Shown: in pieces, positions 1 through 12,643 of the stretch
Position numbering within the stretch: position 1 is the first letter of the stretch
How the letters are laid out: the number at the start of each line of letters is the position of its first letter
Origin: Plasmodium brasilianum
Lineage: Eukaryota > Apicomplexa > Aconoidasida > Haemosporida > Plasmodiidae
Reading direction: 5' to 3'
Assembly (NCBI RefSeq): GCF_023973825.1
Contig: NC_090120.1
Coordinates: forward strand, 2,148,501-2,212,500
Length of the DNA stretch: 64,000 bases
Notes under the pieces: model-generated
What the model saw: only the letters and a program-made list of their open reading frames with translations
Told to the model about the DNA's origin: nothing
Database searches by the model: none
Made by a program: the position numbers and the translations under genes

Positions 1-224
1 TCGACTATTTAAAATACAATTAATATAACACTTAAATAAAAAAAAGATATATTTACTTATCTTTGTTGTACAAAGAATTTAAATTATATAATTTTTATTA
101 TTATTGTAAAAAAAAATATTAAAAATAATTTATAAGGATAAGTATAGCTTCCTTTATCCTTAGAAGCGTATTATATTATAATTAATATTTTGCTTAGTAC
201 ATTACAATATTATAAATATAAATT

Positions 225-1218
225 ATGGAAAAAAATATTAAGTCACTCTTATTTATTAATGTTGCTTCTTTTATCTTTTTAATTTGTATAAGGAATTTCA
301 CCAATGATATGGTATGAAAATAATATTTAAGTGTATATGTACTATTAATATTCTATTTGTTTTATTTCATTAATACATCTTTTTATATTTATATTATATA
401 TTCCTTTAAATGATAAACATTTTCCTTGTTTTTTTAAGAATACTTTTACTAAATTATTGAGTGAGAAACGCACTGTAGGTAGAGATTTAAGTTTAAGATC
501 TAACAGATTACTAGCAAAATGTAAACATAAAAAGGATTTAAATATGGTAGGGTTGAAAATTTTTCCACATAATGAAGAGATAGAAAAAAAATATATGACT
601 GTTGAAGAATCCTCCAAAGCAAAAAACAAATATTCAAATGGAAGTTCTTCGAAATATACAAAAGACCATAAACAAATTACAAGAAGTAAATCTAATATAT
701 TCGAAACAAAAAAATATTCTAATCTTGAAAAAAAAATATTCAAAGAACTGGATTATTTCGATTTTCTTGAAAAAAACAGGACAATTAGTAATAAGGTCTA
801 CCAACAAACTATATTTAAAAAATACAGATTACGAATTTTTTTCCCTGTAGCATTAATATTGTTGTTATCAGTATATATCATATTAGATATGTATTCCTTT
901 TATGGACTTGAAGGGATGTTGCCTCAGATACTTGTTTCTTTCTTCGGAAATGGGTGGTATAATTCTTTACATAATTATTTGAAAGATTGTAAGTTAAGTT
1001 GGTTGTTTAAGTCTAAGGACAAAGTAAAAGATTTGCTGGAAAAGAAGGTAAGCGGCGTGGGGAAGCCATTTGAAGAGTACATTTATGTAGAGAATTTTTT
1101 TGGTTATATAGTATATATTGTACCGTTAATAATATTAGGTATTACCCTTATATTAGGGATTTTTTACTACCATAAAAAAGTAAAGAAATATGAAAAATTG
1201 AAGTTCAAAAAAAGGTAA
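225..1218 (+). CDS. fam-m-like exported protein (group A), two exons
   Basis: Predicted two-exon gene: exon 1 at 225-311, intron 312-438 (donor GTATGA, acceptor TTTTTAAG), exon 2 at 439-1218, giving about 288 residues. Exon 1 is a 29-codon hydrophobic leader starting MEKNIKSLLF. A PEXEL-like R-L-L-A-K lies near residues 52-56, followed by a lysine-rich hydrophilic region. The family block FETKKYS..LEKKIFKELD begins near residue 117. Two membrane segments follow at about 163-182 and 248-271, enclosing a loop of about 65 residues, and a short basic tail with YYHKKVKKY ends the protein. This fits the P. malariae fam-l/fam-m families, small proteins predicted to be exported to the infected red cell; molecular function is unknown. 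I assign the letter m from memory. The acceptor is AAG rather than TAG, but the frame and the TFTK start agree with the paralogues. Its upstream region lies outside the window. Confidence 0.85.
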
Positions 1219-3209
1219 TATGAATAAGAAGATATATTTTTTTTATTTATTAAAGTTCTTAATTTGAAGTAATAATATTAATAAATTTAATATTATGCTT
1301 AAGAAAAATGAAAAATATTGCTTAAATTTTATACATGTTTACATATATACCTATCTTATTTGATATACATACGTTAAAAAGTAAGTTCTTAGTTTTTTTG
1401 TGAAATTAAAAGTTTTATTATTTTAAATTGTATATAATGAAATATTTTCTGTCTTTAATTAAACGTTACAACATATTATATATATTTGTGCATTAAACAG
1501 ATCTCTATGAAAGCAATATTTTTCTCCATAAAAACTTCTATATAATAGAACAATTCAGATAATTTAATTGAGGTTATATGTTAATTTATATATGAACTAT
1601 TAGAAATGATACTGATTGTTTTTCACCAAGTTTCAGACTAATATTATTATTTGATAACACAATTAAAAAGATGAATCATTATTTTTAAATAAGTAATGAA
1701 TGTATCTGATTTCGTTTTTATTGGAATGATATAAACGCGTTTGTTTCATCAATATATATAAATGTATATTCATTCAAAAAAATATTAATATATACATTGT
1801 GAAATAAGTCGTCTGAGAAGTGTTTTAAAGAATATATTTATTGTAATACTTTATTAAAAGACTTATTTGTTTTTACGTAATATAAAAGGGAAAATATATA
1901 TATGTAATATAATAATATTTCTATAAATATGCTTTAATCATCATTTATTTATATCTTAAGAATTAAATTCATTCATTATTTTATTATTGTTTTTAATTTT
2001 GGTGATAATTAAATTTTGAAAACTATAATTACATATATACAATACTGAAAAAATATATATAGATATATATATTTTTATTTTTTACATTATTATAGTATGA
2101 ATGTAAAGAAAAGAATAAAATTCTATATTAACGTAAGATATATTGAAATACTTTTTGTCTTTGATTATTCTTGTTCTATAATAATAGACTTCTAAAAATG
2201 TATTGTATATGTCTATAAATGTAAAAATATACATTAACTTTAATAAAATTAAGTGTATTCTTATTTTCAATAATATAATTATTTTTAGAAAAATATTTAT
2301 ACATGTGTTCTATGTTTTACGAGTTTACATAAGTGCATTATATGAAAAGTTAAAATTATTTCAAAGGTACATAGAAATATGTACTGTTTATATTAACAGT
2401 TAGTAAATTCTTCAAAATAATATGGATAATTTTGTATACAAAGACAAAATGAAAAATAGAATTGTTTTTTATAGATGATATATAAATAGTTAATATTTTT
2501 TTTATTTCTTACATAAATATTAATAAGGAATATTTAATGGGTTATTCTATGTTTGTTTTTTTTTTTTAGACCATTTAATTAATTACGTATAAAGTACAGT
2601 ATTTCCCGTTGAATCATTTTTCCAGATAGTTCCATTTTGCAAATTTGATTTTGTACAGATTTAGAGAAAAATTATAATGTAATGTTAATATATTTTTTAA
2701 TTGTCCCTATCACATAATCTTTAAAAAGTATTGTTTAGTCAATTAAATAACATATAAAATGTATTTATTTAAATAATATTCTAAGGAACTATGGAAAATT
2801 ATATTAAAATATATGAAAATTTATGAATAGTGAAAGTAAAAATATTGCTAACAGGAATATTAATAAATAATATTTATATATGTTTTCTTTATAATATTGA
2901 ATATTGCTCTATTTTCTTAATATATTTCGTCTATGTATATGACACATATAAATATATAAAATAATCATATTACAATAATCTATGTTTCTTTTTTTTAACT
3001 TTGTTTGTAATATTTTTGGATACGTGAATGTATATATAAATAAACAATATAAATTGCATATGTACATATGTTCCTAAAATGTTCTTTACTTTACTATTTA
3101 AATTTTCCGTTTCATATCACAATTTTACATATACTTATTAACTCTTTTTTTTTTGTCATGCTTCTTTTTAGAGAATAATACTTGAAGAATTGAAATTAAA
3201 AAATAAAAA
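1219..3209. other. intergenic, 3' flank of the first fam gene
   Basis: No supportable gene. The first few hundred bases resemble the 3' flanks of the other group A genes (see the block at 1381). The rest is A/T-rich sequence with homopolymer runs. Short open frames at 2082-2403 are low-complexity, overlap on opposite strands and lack any family motif. Confidence 0.6.
1381..1440 (+). other. conserved 3'-flank block of fam genes
   Basis: A block reading GTTCTTAGTTTTTTTG, then an AAAAGTTTT-rich stretch, lies about 163 bases after the stop codon. The same block sits at nearly the same distance behind the other group A genes. It may belong to the 3' UTR or polyadenylation region; the function is inferred from position only. 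Confidence 0.5.
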
Positions 3210-3850
3210 GTTATTAATACTTTATGCAATTATCTTCTTATACATCTGAAATGTTTCACAATTCTTGTGTTTACTCCACAGAGCAGTTCTCTTCCAAACA
3301 ATACACTATAATAATACCCTTTGTTATATCCTCTATCTTCATATATATTTTTCTTTTTCTAAAAATGAAAATTTTTGAATGTAATTCGATGATTTTTGTT
3401 ATAATGTTTTCATTTAATTTACGTAAGCTTTTTCTTTTCTTCTTTCATTTTTCATGTTATTAAACAATTCTAATTTTTTCAACGTGTAAGAAGGATTTTT
3501 ATGTGTTTCTATCCATTTATTCCATAAAATGTTTTTTTTCGTAATGTCATTTTTACTTTTAATTTTTCTAATTCTTCCTTTTCCATTTGTTATATTATAC
3601 TAGGTTCTACATTGTTGTTCTGTGAATTAGAATAAGTATATTTACAAAAATTATACTTTTCATAATTCCCGATCATCATTTATTCATCCTTTGTGTATTT
3701 ATATATGTACTTCTGAAATGGTTTTGGAAATTTTATTTTTTCTATTTGACTCTCTTACATTTTTTTTCATTATCTATTCATTTATTTCAATATATTTTTT
3801 GGAAGATCTTTATCATTATTTGTTCTGCACTTAAAGTGATTATGTGTAAA
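3210..3850 (-). pseudogene. decayed STP1 (surfin-like) second-exon relic
   Basis: Read on the minus strand, this stretch keeps patches that align in order with the second exon of the better preserved STP1 copy at 34886-36034. One frame has NKISKTISEVHI, matching KKRSKTIIEVHM there. A second patch has LWNKWIETHKNPSY followed by LFNNMKNERRKEKAYV, matching LWNKWIERHRNI and WYNNLKNEWKQEKFYI. A third has FLEKEK, matching the next repeat. The patches lie in different frames with many stops, and some tryptophan codons have become TGA. STP1 proteins carry a variable outer part, one membrane helix and a tryptophan-rich cytoplasmic part; only the last is represented. No first exon was found upstream. 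This is clearly non-coding debris, in the same orientation as the other STP1 copy. Confidence 0.7.
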
Positions 3851-5591
3851 AAACTTACTTTGTCTGGACGAAAATGAGGGCAGTAATCTAAGAAGTATTA
3901 TTTATATACTTCTTATCTTTTTTTATATTTTGTTCTATTTTGTAAATGTATTAAAATATATTTTTATCTTTGTTAATATATTTTTTATTAATTTGTTTTA
4001 ATATATGCTTAAAATTATTCTATGATATTAGAGTTTACACATTACTTCTAATTAAGAGTAATACAAAATAAATAACAATTCATATGAATTCCTGAACTTT
4101 TCTTCATAATATTATAATTAAATTATTTATTTAAAAAATATTATTTAATAATAAAATAGATATTTTACATAAGTAAATTTTTCATATCAAATATAATATT
4201 AATATTGATATAAAAACATATGAAAAAGCACAGCATGTATCTGAATATATACGAAAAAGTAAACGTATATAAAACACTTTAGTTACTTTAAATAAGATAT
4301 TCTAATACTTTTTTCATTTAATATATATATATATTGGAATTGTAGTAAATGCAGTGTATATTTCTATAACTAATCACATAGTAAAATTTTTATATAATAT
4401 TATTTTATAAAGTGATTCATAATTATAGGTATATTATTATAGAAATAGCATCCTTAAATAAATTAGGTATGAAGAGTTTTATGAAAAACTTTGTATTGAT
4501 GATAAATTTATTTTCATTTTACATATATATTTTCATCAATATATATAAATATAGAATTACACGATACTGTGCAAGAAACATGTTTTTATATTAGATGGTA
4601 TTAATGACGCAGTACATTATTTATATTGACATTATGTAAATGTTAATTATGTGATATTATTGTTAAAATTTAATAAGTATTATTTAATTTTTTTAGATTT
4701 AATATAATCATTCTGTGTATCATTTCTTTAATATCAAATTATGTAGTATAACTGATATTTAAATAATGGATTTTCGTAATTTATCAAATTTCTTAAAATT
4801 TTATATATTATAACATAAAAATTATTACTTATGTTTTAATTCTGTATTAATATATGTCACATGTTTATTATAACCTTTTTTCAGAAATATAATGAAAATG
4901 TTTTTTTTCCATTATACCTAGAGGTATTTTCATATTTATTCACTTAATAAATTTTAGTTTTGGATAAATATTCATATATGTATATGTACTATATAGTTGT
5001 ATTTTTCATTATAACTATTATATATCTTAACCACCTTAATATTTTGCATTAATATTTTTTATGTATTTAATATTAACGTATTTTCATATTTTCTCTGTCT
5101 ATTCTTTATAACGTAGATATCCATAAAATAATTATAATTTATTTTAATATTTTTTCTTTTTTTTTAGACTACTAAACTTTTATGGGTGTTCTTTTATATG
5201 AAAATTTTTATTGCATTAGAACTTTTCTTTATCCTACTACTCTTGATAATATATTACTAAAAAAATTGTATTCGAATATTTTTTCTTTTTTTATTTATTT
5301 TTTCAAAATACATTCGATTTATATTTCTCACTACAATTTATATGAGAAATTATATATTTTATTATATATCCATGAATTAGAATTTTATAATCTATGATAT
5401 GTTATATGATACCTTCTCAGACTTAAGTATGTTTTTTTTTTTTTTAAGAGCTATTTGTTCTTTTTTCTCATTTATATATTTAAATGTTGTTTCATTTATT
5501 CTCATTTAAGATAAAAGCAAAGTATAAATTAGTTAAACGAATAGTTAAAAACTTGCTTATTTGTAGCTAAAGTACATATGGAACAATAGTT

Positions 5592-5611
5592 TTCAATCTA
5601 AATAGATTGAA
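5592..5611. repeat. perfect 8-bp inverted repeat with 4-base loop
   Basis: TTCAATCT and AGATTGAA are perfect reverse complements separated by AAAT. It is one of few hairpins here whose stem is not purely A and T. No role can be assigned. Confidence 0.5.
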
Positions 5612-7726
5612 GGAATTATGGAAAAACATCCATACTTTTAATTAAAATAATTTATTGTGGTATAAAAAGGGAAAATGTGAAAAAAACTACAATAAATATA
5701 AATATAATTATTGGATAGGAAGAGATAAATTTGCTACTATCATGTGAGAATTTGCTTCTTGGGGGATAGTGAACAGGCAAGTGAAATTTTTATGAGAAAT
5801 GAATTTTACGGGAATTAAAAAAGTTCCTAGTCTTCATTGACAAGGTTTAATATTTCTATACATTTGTTCTTGTTAATATGATACTTGCAAGTATTATGTA
5901 CATTTTTAAAATTTTAAACTAGTTTACATGGTTTATTGCAATTTCTATTGAATAACCATTTACGTGATTATTATATAACCAAATATATTTTTCATTATAG
6001 ATGAGAAGACTACATATATATTGAATAATAGAAATAGTTTAACAAATAATTTACGCTAAAAATGTAGAAAAATGCAAAATTTTGTAGAAATATTTCTTTG
6101 TATAAATGTATAAAAATAAGTGTATTTAATGAATTCATATTTTAACAAGATATATAATACATATTATAAATAGAACTAGATCATTTATATGAATATTTTA
6201 TCTTTCGCAGCTATAGTAATATAAAAGTGGTAAAACTATGAAAATATTATTTTGAAAATTTAAAATTAACATTATTTTATATTTAACATGCTTTATTTGA
6301 ATAAATTAAATATTTATAATATTATTTATTAAATATAAATAAGGTGTATCTTGAAATGTATTAAATATTTATGTATATAAATATATATATATATATAAAT
6401 AAAAATATAATCATGATATAATTATGATATATAAATATTATATCAGAAATAATTAAATAAACTACTTGGAAATAATAATATTTGTGTAGAAATTCCAATG
6501 TAGAAAATGTATAAATATTTTGGGCAGATATAGTTTTGTTTTCTAAAAAAATTATTAAAAAAATTCCTTAAAAAAAATAAATAGCACTAAAACAGAAAAT
6601 ATTTATTTATAAGTAATATTTAGAGGGATTTTACTATATAATAAAAATGTATTTTAATACATCATGTTTCGATGATTATAAATGCATAACATACGTTACA
6701 TTATATATTATATATAGGATTCAAGACTGAGTAATATTGAGATGCATTAAAACACTGAGAAAATATAGAAAAAACTAATAAACTACATAAATATTATTAT
6801 AATAATCATATATGTATTAAAAAATTAAAAATATAATGACGTTAATTTTTGCAAATTCTTTTTTAGTTAAAAATTAAAAAGTAGCGTTTTAAATTTATCT
6901 ATTTATTTCTCTTTTTAAATATTTTAATTATTTTCATGGAAAATATTAGTTTTTTAGAAAAATAATGAAAGGTAATATTTCACGTTATTACCATAATTGT
7001 TTTGTATGTAATATTTTTATAATTATACATCCATTCCCTAAAACGTTTAAGGAATTGAGATAGTTGAACATAGAATATTTTTTGTCTTAACGGATTTTTT
7101 AATAAAATATTATTATTTATATATATACGTTCATTTATTATACTGCATTCCTAAATGTGTTCAGAACATTATGCACTTTTATAAGAATAAATAAAAAATA
7201 ATATAATGTAATAAAATTATTGCTAGAAAAACTAACAAATCATATATTTTTGCAGATTATTTTGTTGATCTTTCTAATTTGTCATATACATATTGTATAT
7301 TGTATATAAATTTATTTCATTAGATATGTTATTAAATTAATGATGTTGTATGGGATATTTTCATAAAACTCTACCTTTAATCTATCAAATTGTTTTTTTT
7401 TCTTTGTTTTTACTACATATGTATTTCTTTTAAATATATGTATTAATTTAAAAGAAACTTAAAATATCATGTAGATGAATATAAAAAATTTTCATAAATA
7501 ATGGCATAAATTAAATTTTATAAAATATACAATATTCAAATATTATGGCAGGAAAGTAAAAAGGTCAGTCCATATTAGATTTTAGTATATATCTTTTCTT
7601 ATAGAATAGATATTACAGTGCAAGAGAGAATTTTTAATTATATAACATACTATAAGATATTGTATGATATTGAGTAGTAACTAAGATATATATCAATAAT
7701 ATAATACAAAATTATGTTTGCTTTAT

Positions 7727-7754
7727 TTATTATTACTATTATTATTATTATTAT
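7727..7754. repeat. TTA trinucleotide microsatellite
   Basis: A run of TTA/ATT units with a single interruption by C. Shorter relatives of this TTATTATTACT stretch occur at comparable positions upstream of the fam genes at 22.6 kb and 43.8 kb, so it may be part of the copied 5' flank. Confidence 0.6.
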
Positions 7755-7881
7755 AATTAATATTCTATTAAAAATAACTTGCTTTTCGAAGATACCATGT
7801 TTATAATATTAGAGCTATTAGTAGTATAGAATCCTTAAAATAAGTTATTATTATCTTAAAAATGGAGAAATCTATTATATA

Positions 7882-7920
7882 TATTCTCTACATTCTCTAT
7901 AATATATAAATTCAATATAT
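7882..7920 (+). promoter_or_regulatory. fam upstream element (TCTACATTCTCTAT)
   Basis: ATTCTCTACATTCTCTATAA followed by a TTCAATAT stretch, about 410 bases before the ATG at 8299. Closely related pyrimidine-rich sequences lie at the same distance before four other fam genes. It is a candidate promoter or start-site element; the sequence shows the conservation, and the role is inferred. Confidence 0.5.
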
Positions 7921-8298
7921 ATATATACTACAAGAAACCCCATACATATATCAATATTTATTGTGAATATCATTAAAAAATGAATTATATAATTTTTGCA
8001 CTACATTAGATAATGAAATTATATATTTTAAATGTTTTCGAATCAATTCAAATTATTTTATTTTAGTGATAATGTTTTTTTTAAATAAAATTATAGTAGA
8101 AATTATATTATATTTTTAAAGTTGTTTTAATTGGTATTTGCGGTAAAATATATTATACTTATATAAATTTTATTATGTATGAAGGAATAATATAAAAAAA
8201 ATTTTAAAGAGATATAGAATCCCTTATAATTGGAACTATACTATATTATTATTAATATTTTCCTTATAGAATATATGGGAATATCAAAAATTTTTATC

Positions 8299-9148
8299 AT
8301 GGAGCAAAATATTAAGTTAACTATAGCTGTTAAAATTGCTTCATTTATCCTTTTAACTTGTATATGTCATTTTTATAATGACGTGGTATAATAATATTAT
8401 TTAGGAATATATACATTATTCATATTTTTAGTGTTTTGTTTTTATTTATACGGTTTTTTACCGTTAGTTTATTTATTCAATTAAAAAAATAATATCTAAA
8501 TTTTATTTTTTTTAGGATATTTTTAACAATTCATTGTGTAATAATTGCAATATTTTTAGAAAGCTACGTCCAAGAGATTATCGATTACTAGCAAAAAATA
8601 AAGAAAATAAAGATTCATATATATTAAGTTTAAAAGACAATATGCCAAATAATGGAGAGGATAAGAAGGAAAAAAGCAAAAAATCTAAAAGGAATTCATT
8701 AAATAAGGTGCAATACTATACAGAAATTATGGATTATGATAATGGAATATTTGATGGAAAACATTTTCATTTCAAAAAAAAATGGATAAAAAGAAAAAAT
8801 TACGATTATTTTATTGAAAATAACAGGAGAATTCGTGATATCTCCTTAAAGAAAGTAAAATTTAAAAGTTACGGATTTGGAGTTACTTTACTTTTTATTT
8901 TTTTCTTGTTGGGATTAGGCTACCCCATTTTACATCATTATAATTTGTTGGAAAGTGTAGGGCAAAAGCTCCTAAGTTTTCTATCAATTTTTTACGAAAA
9001 TATTACAGGGGTTATTAAGGTGTCTGAAATGTGTATTATATTATTTAGCGTGATTATGATTATATTTTCTGTCATACTAATAATAGCGTTACCTAAAATC
9101 TTAAGAAATAATGAAAAATATGAAAAAATCAAGTTGATGAATGAATAA
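8299..9148 (+). CDS. fam-l-like exported protein (group B), two exons
   Basis: Exon 1 at 8299-8385, intron 8386-8515 (GTATAA to TTTTTTAG), exon 2 at 8516-9148; about 239 residues. The leader MEQNIKLTIA continues into a hydrophobic core. Y-R-L-L-A-K near residues 51-56 is the PEXEL-like site. The middle carries the group B block: NKVQYYTEIMDYDNG, then DGKHFHF, then an aromatic and basic helix ending NNRRI. SYGFG precedes membrane segment 1 (about 151-170); a loop of about 30 residues, shorter than in group A, leads to segment 2 (about 201-221); the tail is KILRNNEKYEKIK. This agrees with what I recall as fam-l of P. malariae. Published modelling, as I remember it, suggested an RH5-like fold for one of these families; nothing here proves that. 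It pairs on the same strand with the group A gene 2.5 kb downstream. Confidence 0.85.
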
Positions 9149-9208
9149 AGTTATTAATAAGGAATATGAATCTTTCTGCGAGGGAACTTTTAATATTAAT
9201 AATGCCTA

Positions 9209-9232
9209 TAATATATATATATATATATATAT
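9209..9232. repeat. AT dinucleotide microsatellite
   Basis: Uninterrupted AT run of more than ten units, about 60 bases past the stop codon of the group B gene. Confidence 0.7.
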
Positions 9233-11203
9233 TTTTAATGAATATACATATTATTGCTATAATGTTATAAAACTATGTTTGTATAGATGATTATTTAATA
9301 AAAACTATAAAAAATTATGTTACTTTTTGTATGAACGTTAAAGTTCTAAAGTTTTTTAATTTGTATATTAATGTATTCTATAAGTTGATGTAAATATGTA
9401 TATGATCTAACGCTTATATAGTTAAATATAATTTTATACAAAATATACTTTTTTCTTTAAAACAAATATAATATATGAAAATTAATGTAATTATTTAGAA
9501 TTATTATGTTTTGTACTTGATACAAGAAGTGATATATGCCATTTTAACTTACCTTTTACTTTAATTATAATTTGTTTAGGTTAATGAATATATATTATTA
9601 TATTAAAATTAATAGTAAATGTGTCTTATTTGTTATAAAATTAAATGAAGAAAATGCTTGTTTTTGCTGTCACAAGTATAAATATGTATATATATTTTTT
9701 TTTTTTTAAAATGAAATATTTACTTTATAAAAAAAATTTTTATAAGGAATATGCAGGAAAATATATATACTATGAAAATGGTTTTATCAGACTTAATTTT
9801 TTGATCATCGTAAAAATATGAAATTATAATTATATAATGAAATAATTTAATTTTTATTTATGGATTATCAATAAAAGTTCGGTAACTTGAGATTTCAAAA
9901 TTTTTACAATTATATGAAAATTTACGTCAACTTATATATATCTTATTGTGATTAATTATGGTGTTAATTTTATTTTATAAAATTACCTATATATATATTA
10001 TATCGAAAATGCATAAATAAATATATTATATATTGTTATTATTTTCCTTAAAATTATAAGATTAAATAAAGATATTACATTTAATTAAATATTAATATAT
10101 GTAATATGAAAAAACTTTTTATTCTCACATATGATTGTAAATTTCTAAAAATGTGATACATATCTGTAAAACGTTAAATGGTAATTAGATGTAATTAAAA
10201 TATATATGTATATTTTAGAATAGTTTCTTAATGTGCAATTATTTATTTATGTATTTGATTTATATTTTATTATTATTAATAAATATGTAAAGGTTTTAGT
10301 ATTTTTTCAAAGATATTTAAAAATAAATGTACATTATATAAGTTAACGTTTGTTGATATTACCTGCAATATTATAATTGTTTAAATAAAATAAATAAGAA
10401 AATTTTTTTTATACATATAATTCATAAATAAAGATTCATGCGTAAATATACTTCAAAGAAATAATTAAAGTGCATTAATATAATTTTAGTTTTAGTATCA
10501 TTAGCAAATAGGGGATAATTAATTTTGCATATTACTATGTTTTTTCAATAAATATGAGGATACCTATTTTTATTTTAACAATTGCTTATTGTTTGTATAA
10601 TTGGATCTATATAAATATCTTATATATATATAAAAAAATATATTTATTTTCAATAATGTGAAAATTATGAGAATGTATTTTTGAACCAAATATATTGAGA
10701 TAATATTAAATTTAATACAAGAATTGTTGTTTTATTTATATTTATTTTTATTATATCATATAATATATAGTGTATTAACCAATATAAATAAATATTTAGT
10801 TAAAAATACAATAATAAATGAAGTCGGAGTAATTTGAAACATATTTTTTACATAATTATATGAATTATATTTAAATAAATATTGTAATATACTAAAATTA
10901 TTATACAAAAATACAAAATTACATTTTATTTAGATTTAAAATATATATTGTTTTATATATTTGGTAATATAATATAATTTCAATTCTTTAATCATATTAT
11001 TAGAAAAGAAAAATGTTATAATTAACATATCGTAAAATATTGTAAAATGTATTTTTTCCCTCATTTGTCAATAACATTTTAATAAATAATATTATATGAA
11101 TATAATAACCTGTTTTTACAAAATATGATGTTTATTAGTAATAGAAAAATATTGTTAAAACATGTTATTATGGTCGAAATAGACGGAACATTACATTACC
11201 TGT

Positions 11204-11241
11204 ATCCTCTAAATTCTATATTCTATATATTCCATATTCTA
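11204..11241 (+). promoter_or_regulatory. fam upstream element
   Basis: TCCTCTAAATTCTATATTC and a following TTCCATATTCTACG lie about 430 bases before the ATG at 11637. They match the elements before the other fam genes in composition and in the repeated TTCTATA unit. Confidence 0.45.
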
Positions 11242-11636
11242 CGAGAGCACCATATTTACGAATATTAAGAAATATATTTTTTTACATTATTTTTGAGAGG
11301 GTAAATGAAAATTTTATATAATAACTATAATATACTAAATAATTAAATCATATATTTTTGATGTTTATTGATTTATTTGGATTATTTATTATTAATTATT
11401 ATTTTCTCATTAAAAATAAAATTAAGATAAAAATTATATATATATTTTTAAGTTAAATACCCTTGTTTCTGTTGCAGAAATTATTACAGTTGTATATATT
11501 TTCTTAAGATTTTACTAAAAAATATTATGAAAAAAATTTAACATATAGTTGTAATATGTTTTATCATAAGAAGCATATTGTACTGTAGTTAATATATTTC
11601 CTACTTAAAATATTACAATATTAAAAAATTTATATC

Positions 11637-12643
11637 ATGGAAAAAAATATTAGTATGTTCTTAGTTATTAATATTGCTGTGTTTAATTTTTTAATTCGGA
11701 TATGCTATTTAAGCAATTATATGGTATGAATATTGAATTTAAACATGTTTATATTGTTTATATTATTCATATGTTAGCTATATTGTTTTTGTTAATAAAG
11801 TTTTTTATCTTATATTATTTATAAATTTAAATATTATGCATTTTCTTTGGTTTTTAGGGTACTTTTAACAAATCATTAGAAATGAAACACAATGTAGCTA
11901 GAAAATTAAGTTTAAAAACCTGTCGATTACTAGCTAAATGTATGCAGGATAAGGATTCAAATATTTTAGGTTTAAAAAATGGTATATCAAATAATGCTGG
12001 GAACGCAAAAAAAAATATATATTATAATGAAGAATGGGTTGAGACAAAAATAAAATATTCAAACACAGGTTCATCAAAGAATACGAAAGTGCATAAACAA
12101 GCTATGAAAAATAACTATAACATATTTGAAACAAAAAAATATTCTCAACTTGAAAAAAAAATATTTAAAGAATTGGATTATTTAGATTTTCTTAAAAACA
12201 ACAGGACAATTAGTAATAAGGTCTATGAAAAAGTAGCACGTAAAAAATACAGATTGCGAATTTGTGTACCTATAATATTGCTAATTTTGTTATCAATATT
12301 GATCATACTAGATAGTTTTTTTTCATGTGGGCTTAAAAGTATGTTTATTAAGATAGTTACTTTGTGCCATGGACGTGGGTGGTATGGTCCTTTACATAAT
12401 TATCTAAAATCTTCAAATTTCTCTTGGTTGTTCAAATCTGTAAAGGAAGTAATATATATGAAAGAGCAGAAAACTGTCGGAGGTGAACTTAGTGATGTAA
12501 AAGGATACGTTTACGCAGAGAGCTTTTTAGGTTATTTAGTATATATTATGCCATTAATAATATTAGGTGTCACAGTTATATTAGGAATTCTTTACTACCA
12601 TAAAAAAGTTAAGAAATATCAAAAAATAAAGTTCAGGAAATGA
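11637..12643 (+). CDS. fam-m-like exported protein (group A), two exons
   Basis: Exon 1 at 11637-11723, intron 11724-11857 (GTATGA to TTTTTAG), exon 2 at 11858-12643; about 290 residues, the longest fam protein here. Exon 1 encodes the leader MEKNISMFLV. Exon 2 opens GTFNKSLEM, the usual start for this family. C-R-L-L-A-K gives the PEXEL-like site near residues 53-57. The group A block FETKKYS..LEKKIFKELDY begins near residue 119 and NNRTISNKVY follows. Membrane segments lie at about 165-183 and 253-275; the loop keeps GWYGPLHNYL and SWLFKS, also present in the gene at 225, so these two are close relatives. The C-terminus is YYHKKVKKYQKIKF. Intact and probably functional. It is the second member of the 8.3/11.6 kb doublet. 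Confidence 0.87.

Larger units (their letters stand above)
3851..8298. other. intergenic, no supported gene
   Basis: Very A/T-rich sequence. I see a short hairpin near 5592, a TTA-rich microsatellite at 7727, and the upstream element of the next fam gene near 7882. A slightly less A/T-rich patch at about 5560-5840 has no readable frame. Open frames at 4412-4594 and 5182-5397 are hydrophobic by base composition and have no family motif, start context or intron signals. Confidence 0.5.
9149..11636. other. intergenic within a fam doublet
   Basis: No gene. An AT microsatellite lies at about 9209-9232. Around 9300-9360 the sequence weakly resembles the conserved 3' block of group A genes. The upstream element of the next gene is near 11204. 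Confidence 0.5.

Noticed and set aside
457..459. TTG as start of the first fam gene, and similar TTG or GTG starts at 8534 and 56247
   Set aside because: These codons lie inside exon 2. A proper ATG-initiated leader exon and splice sites are present upstream in each case.
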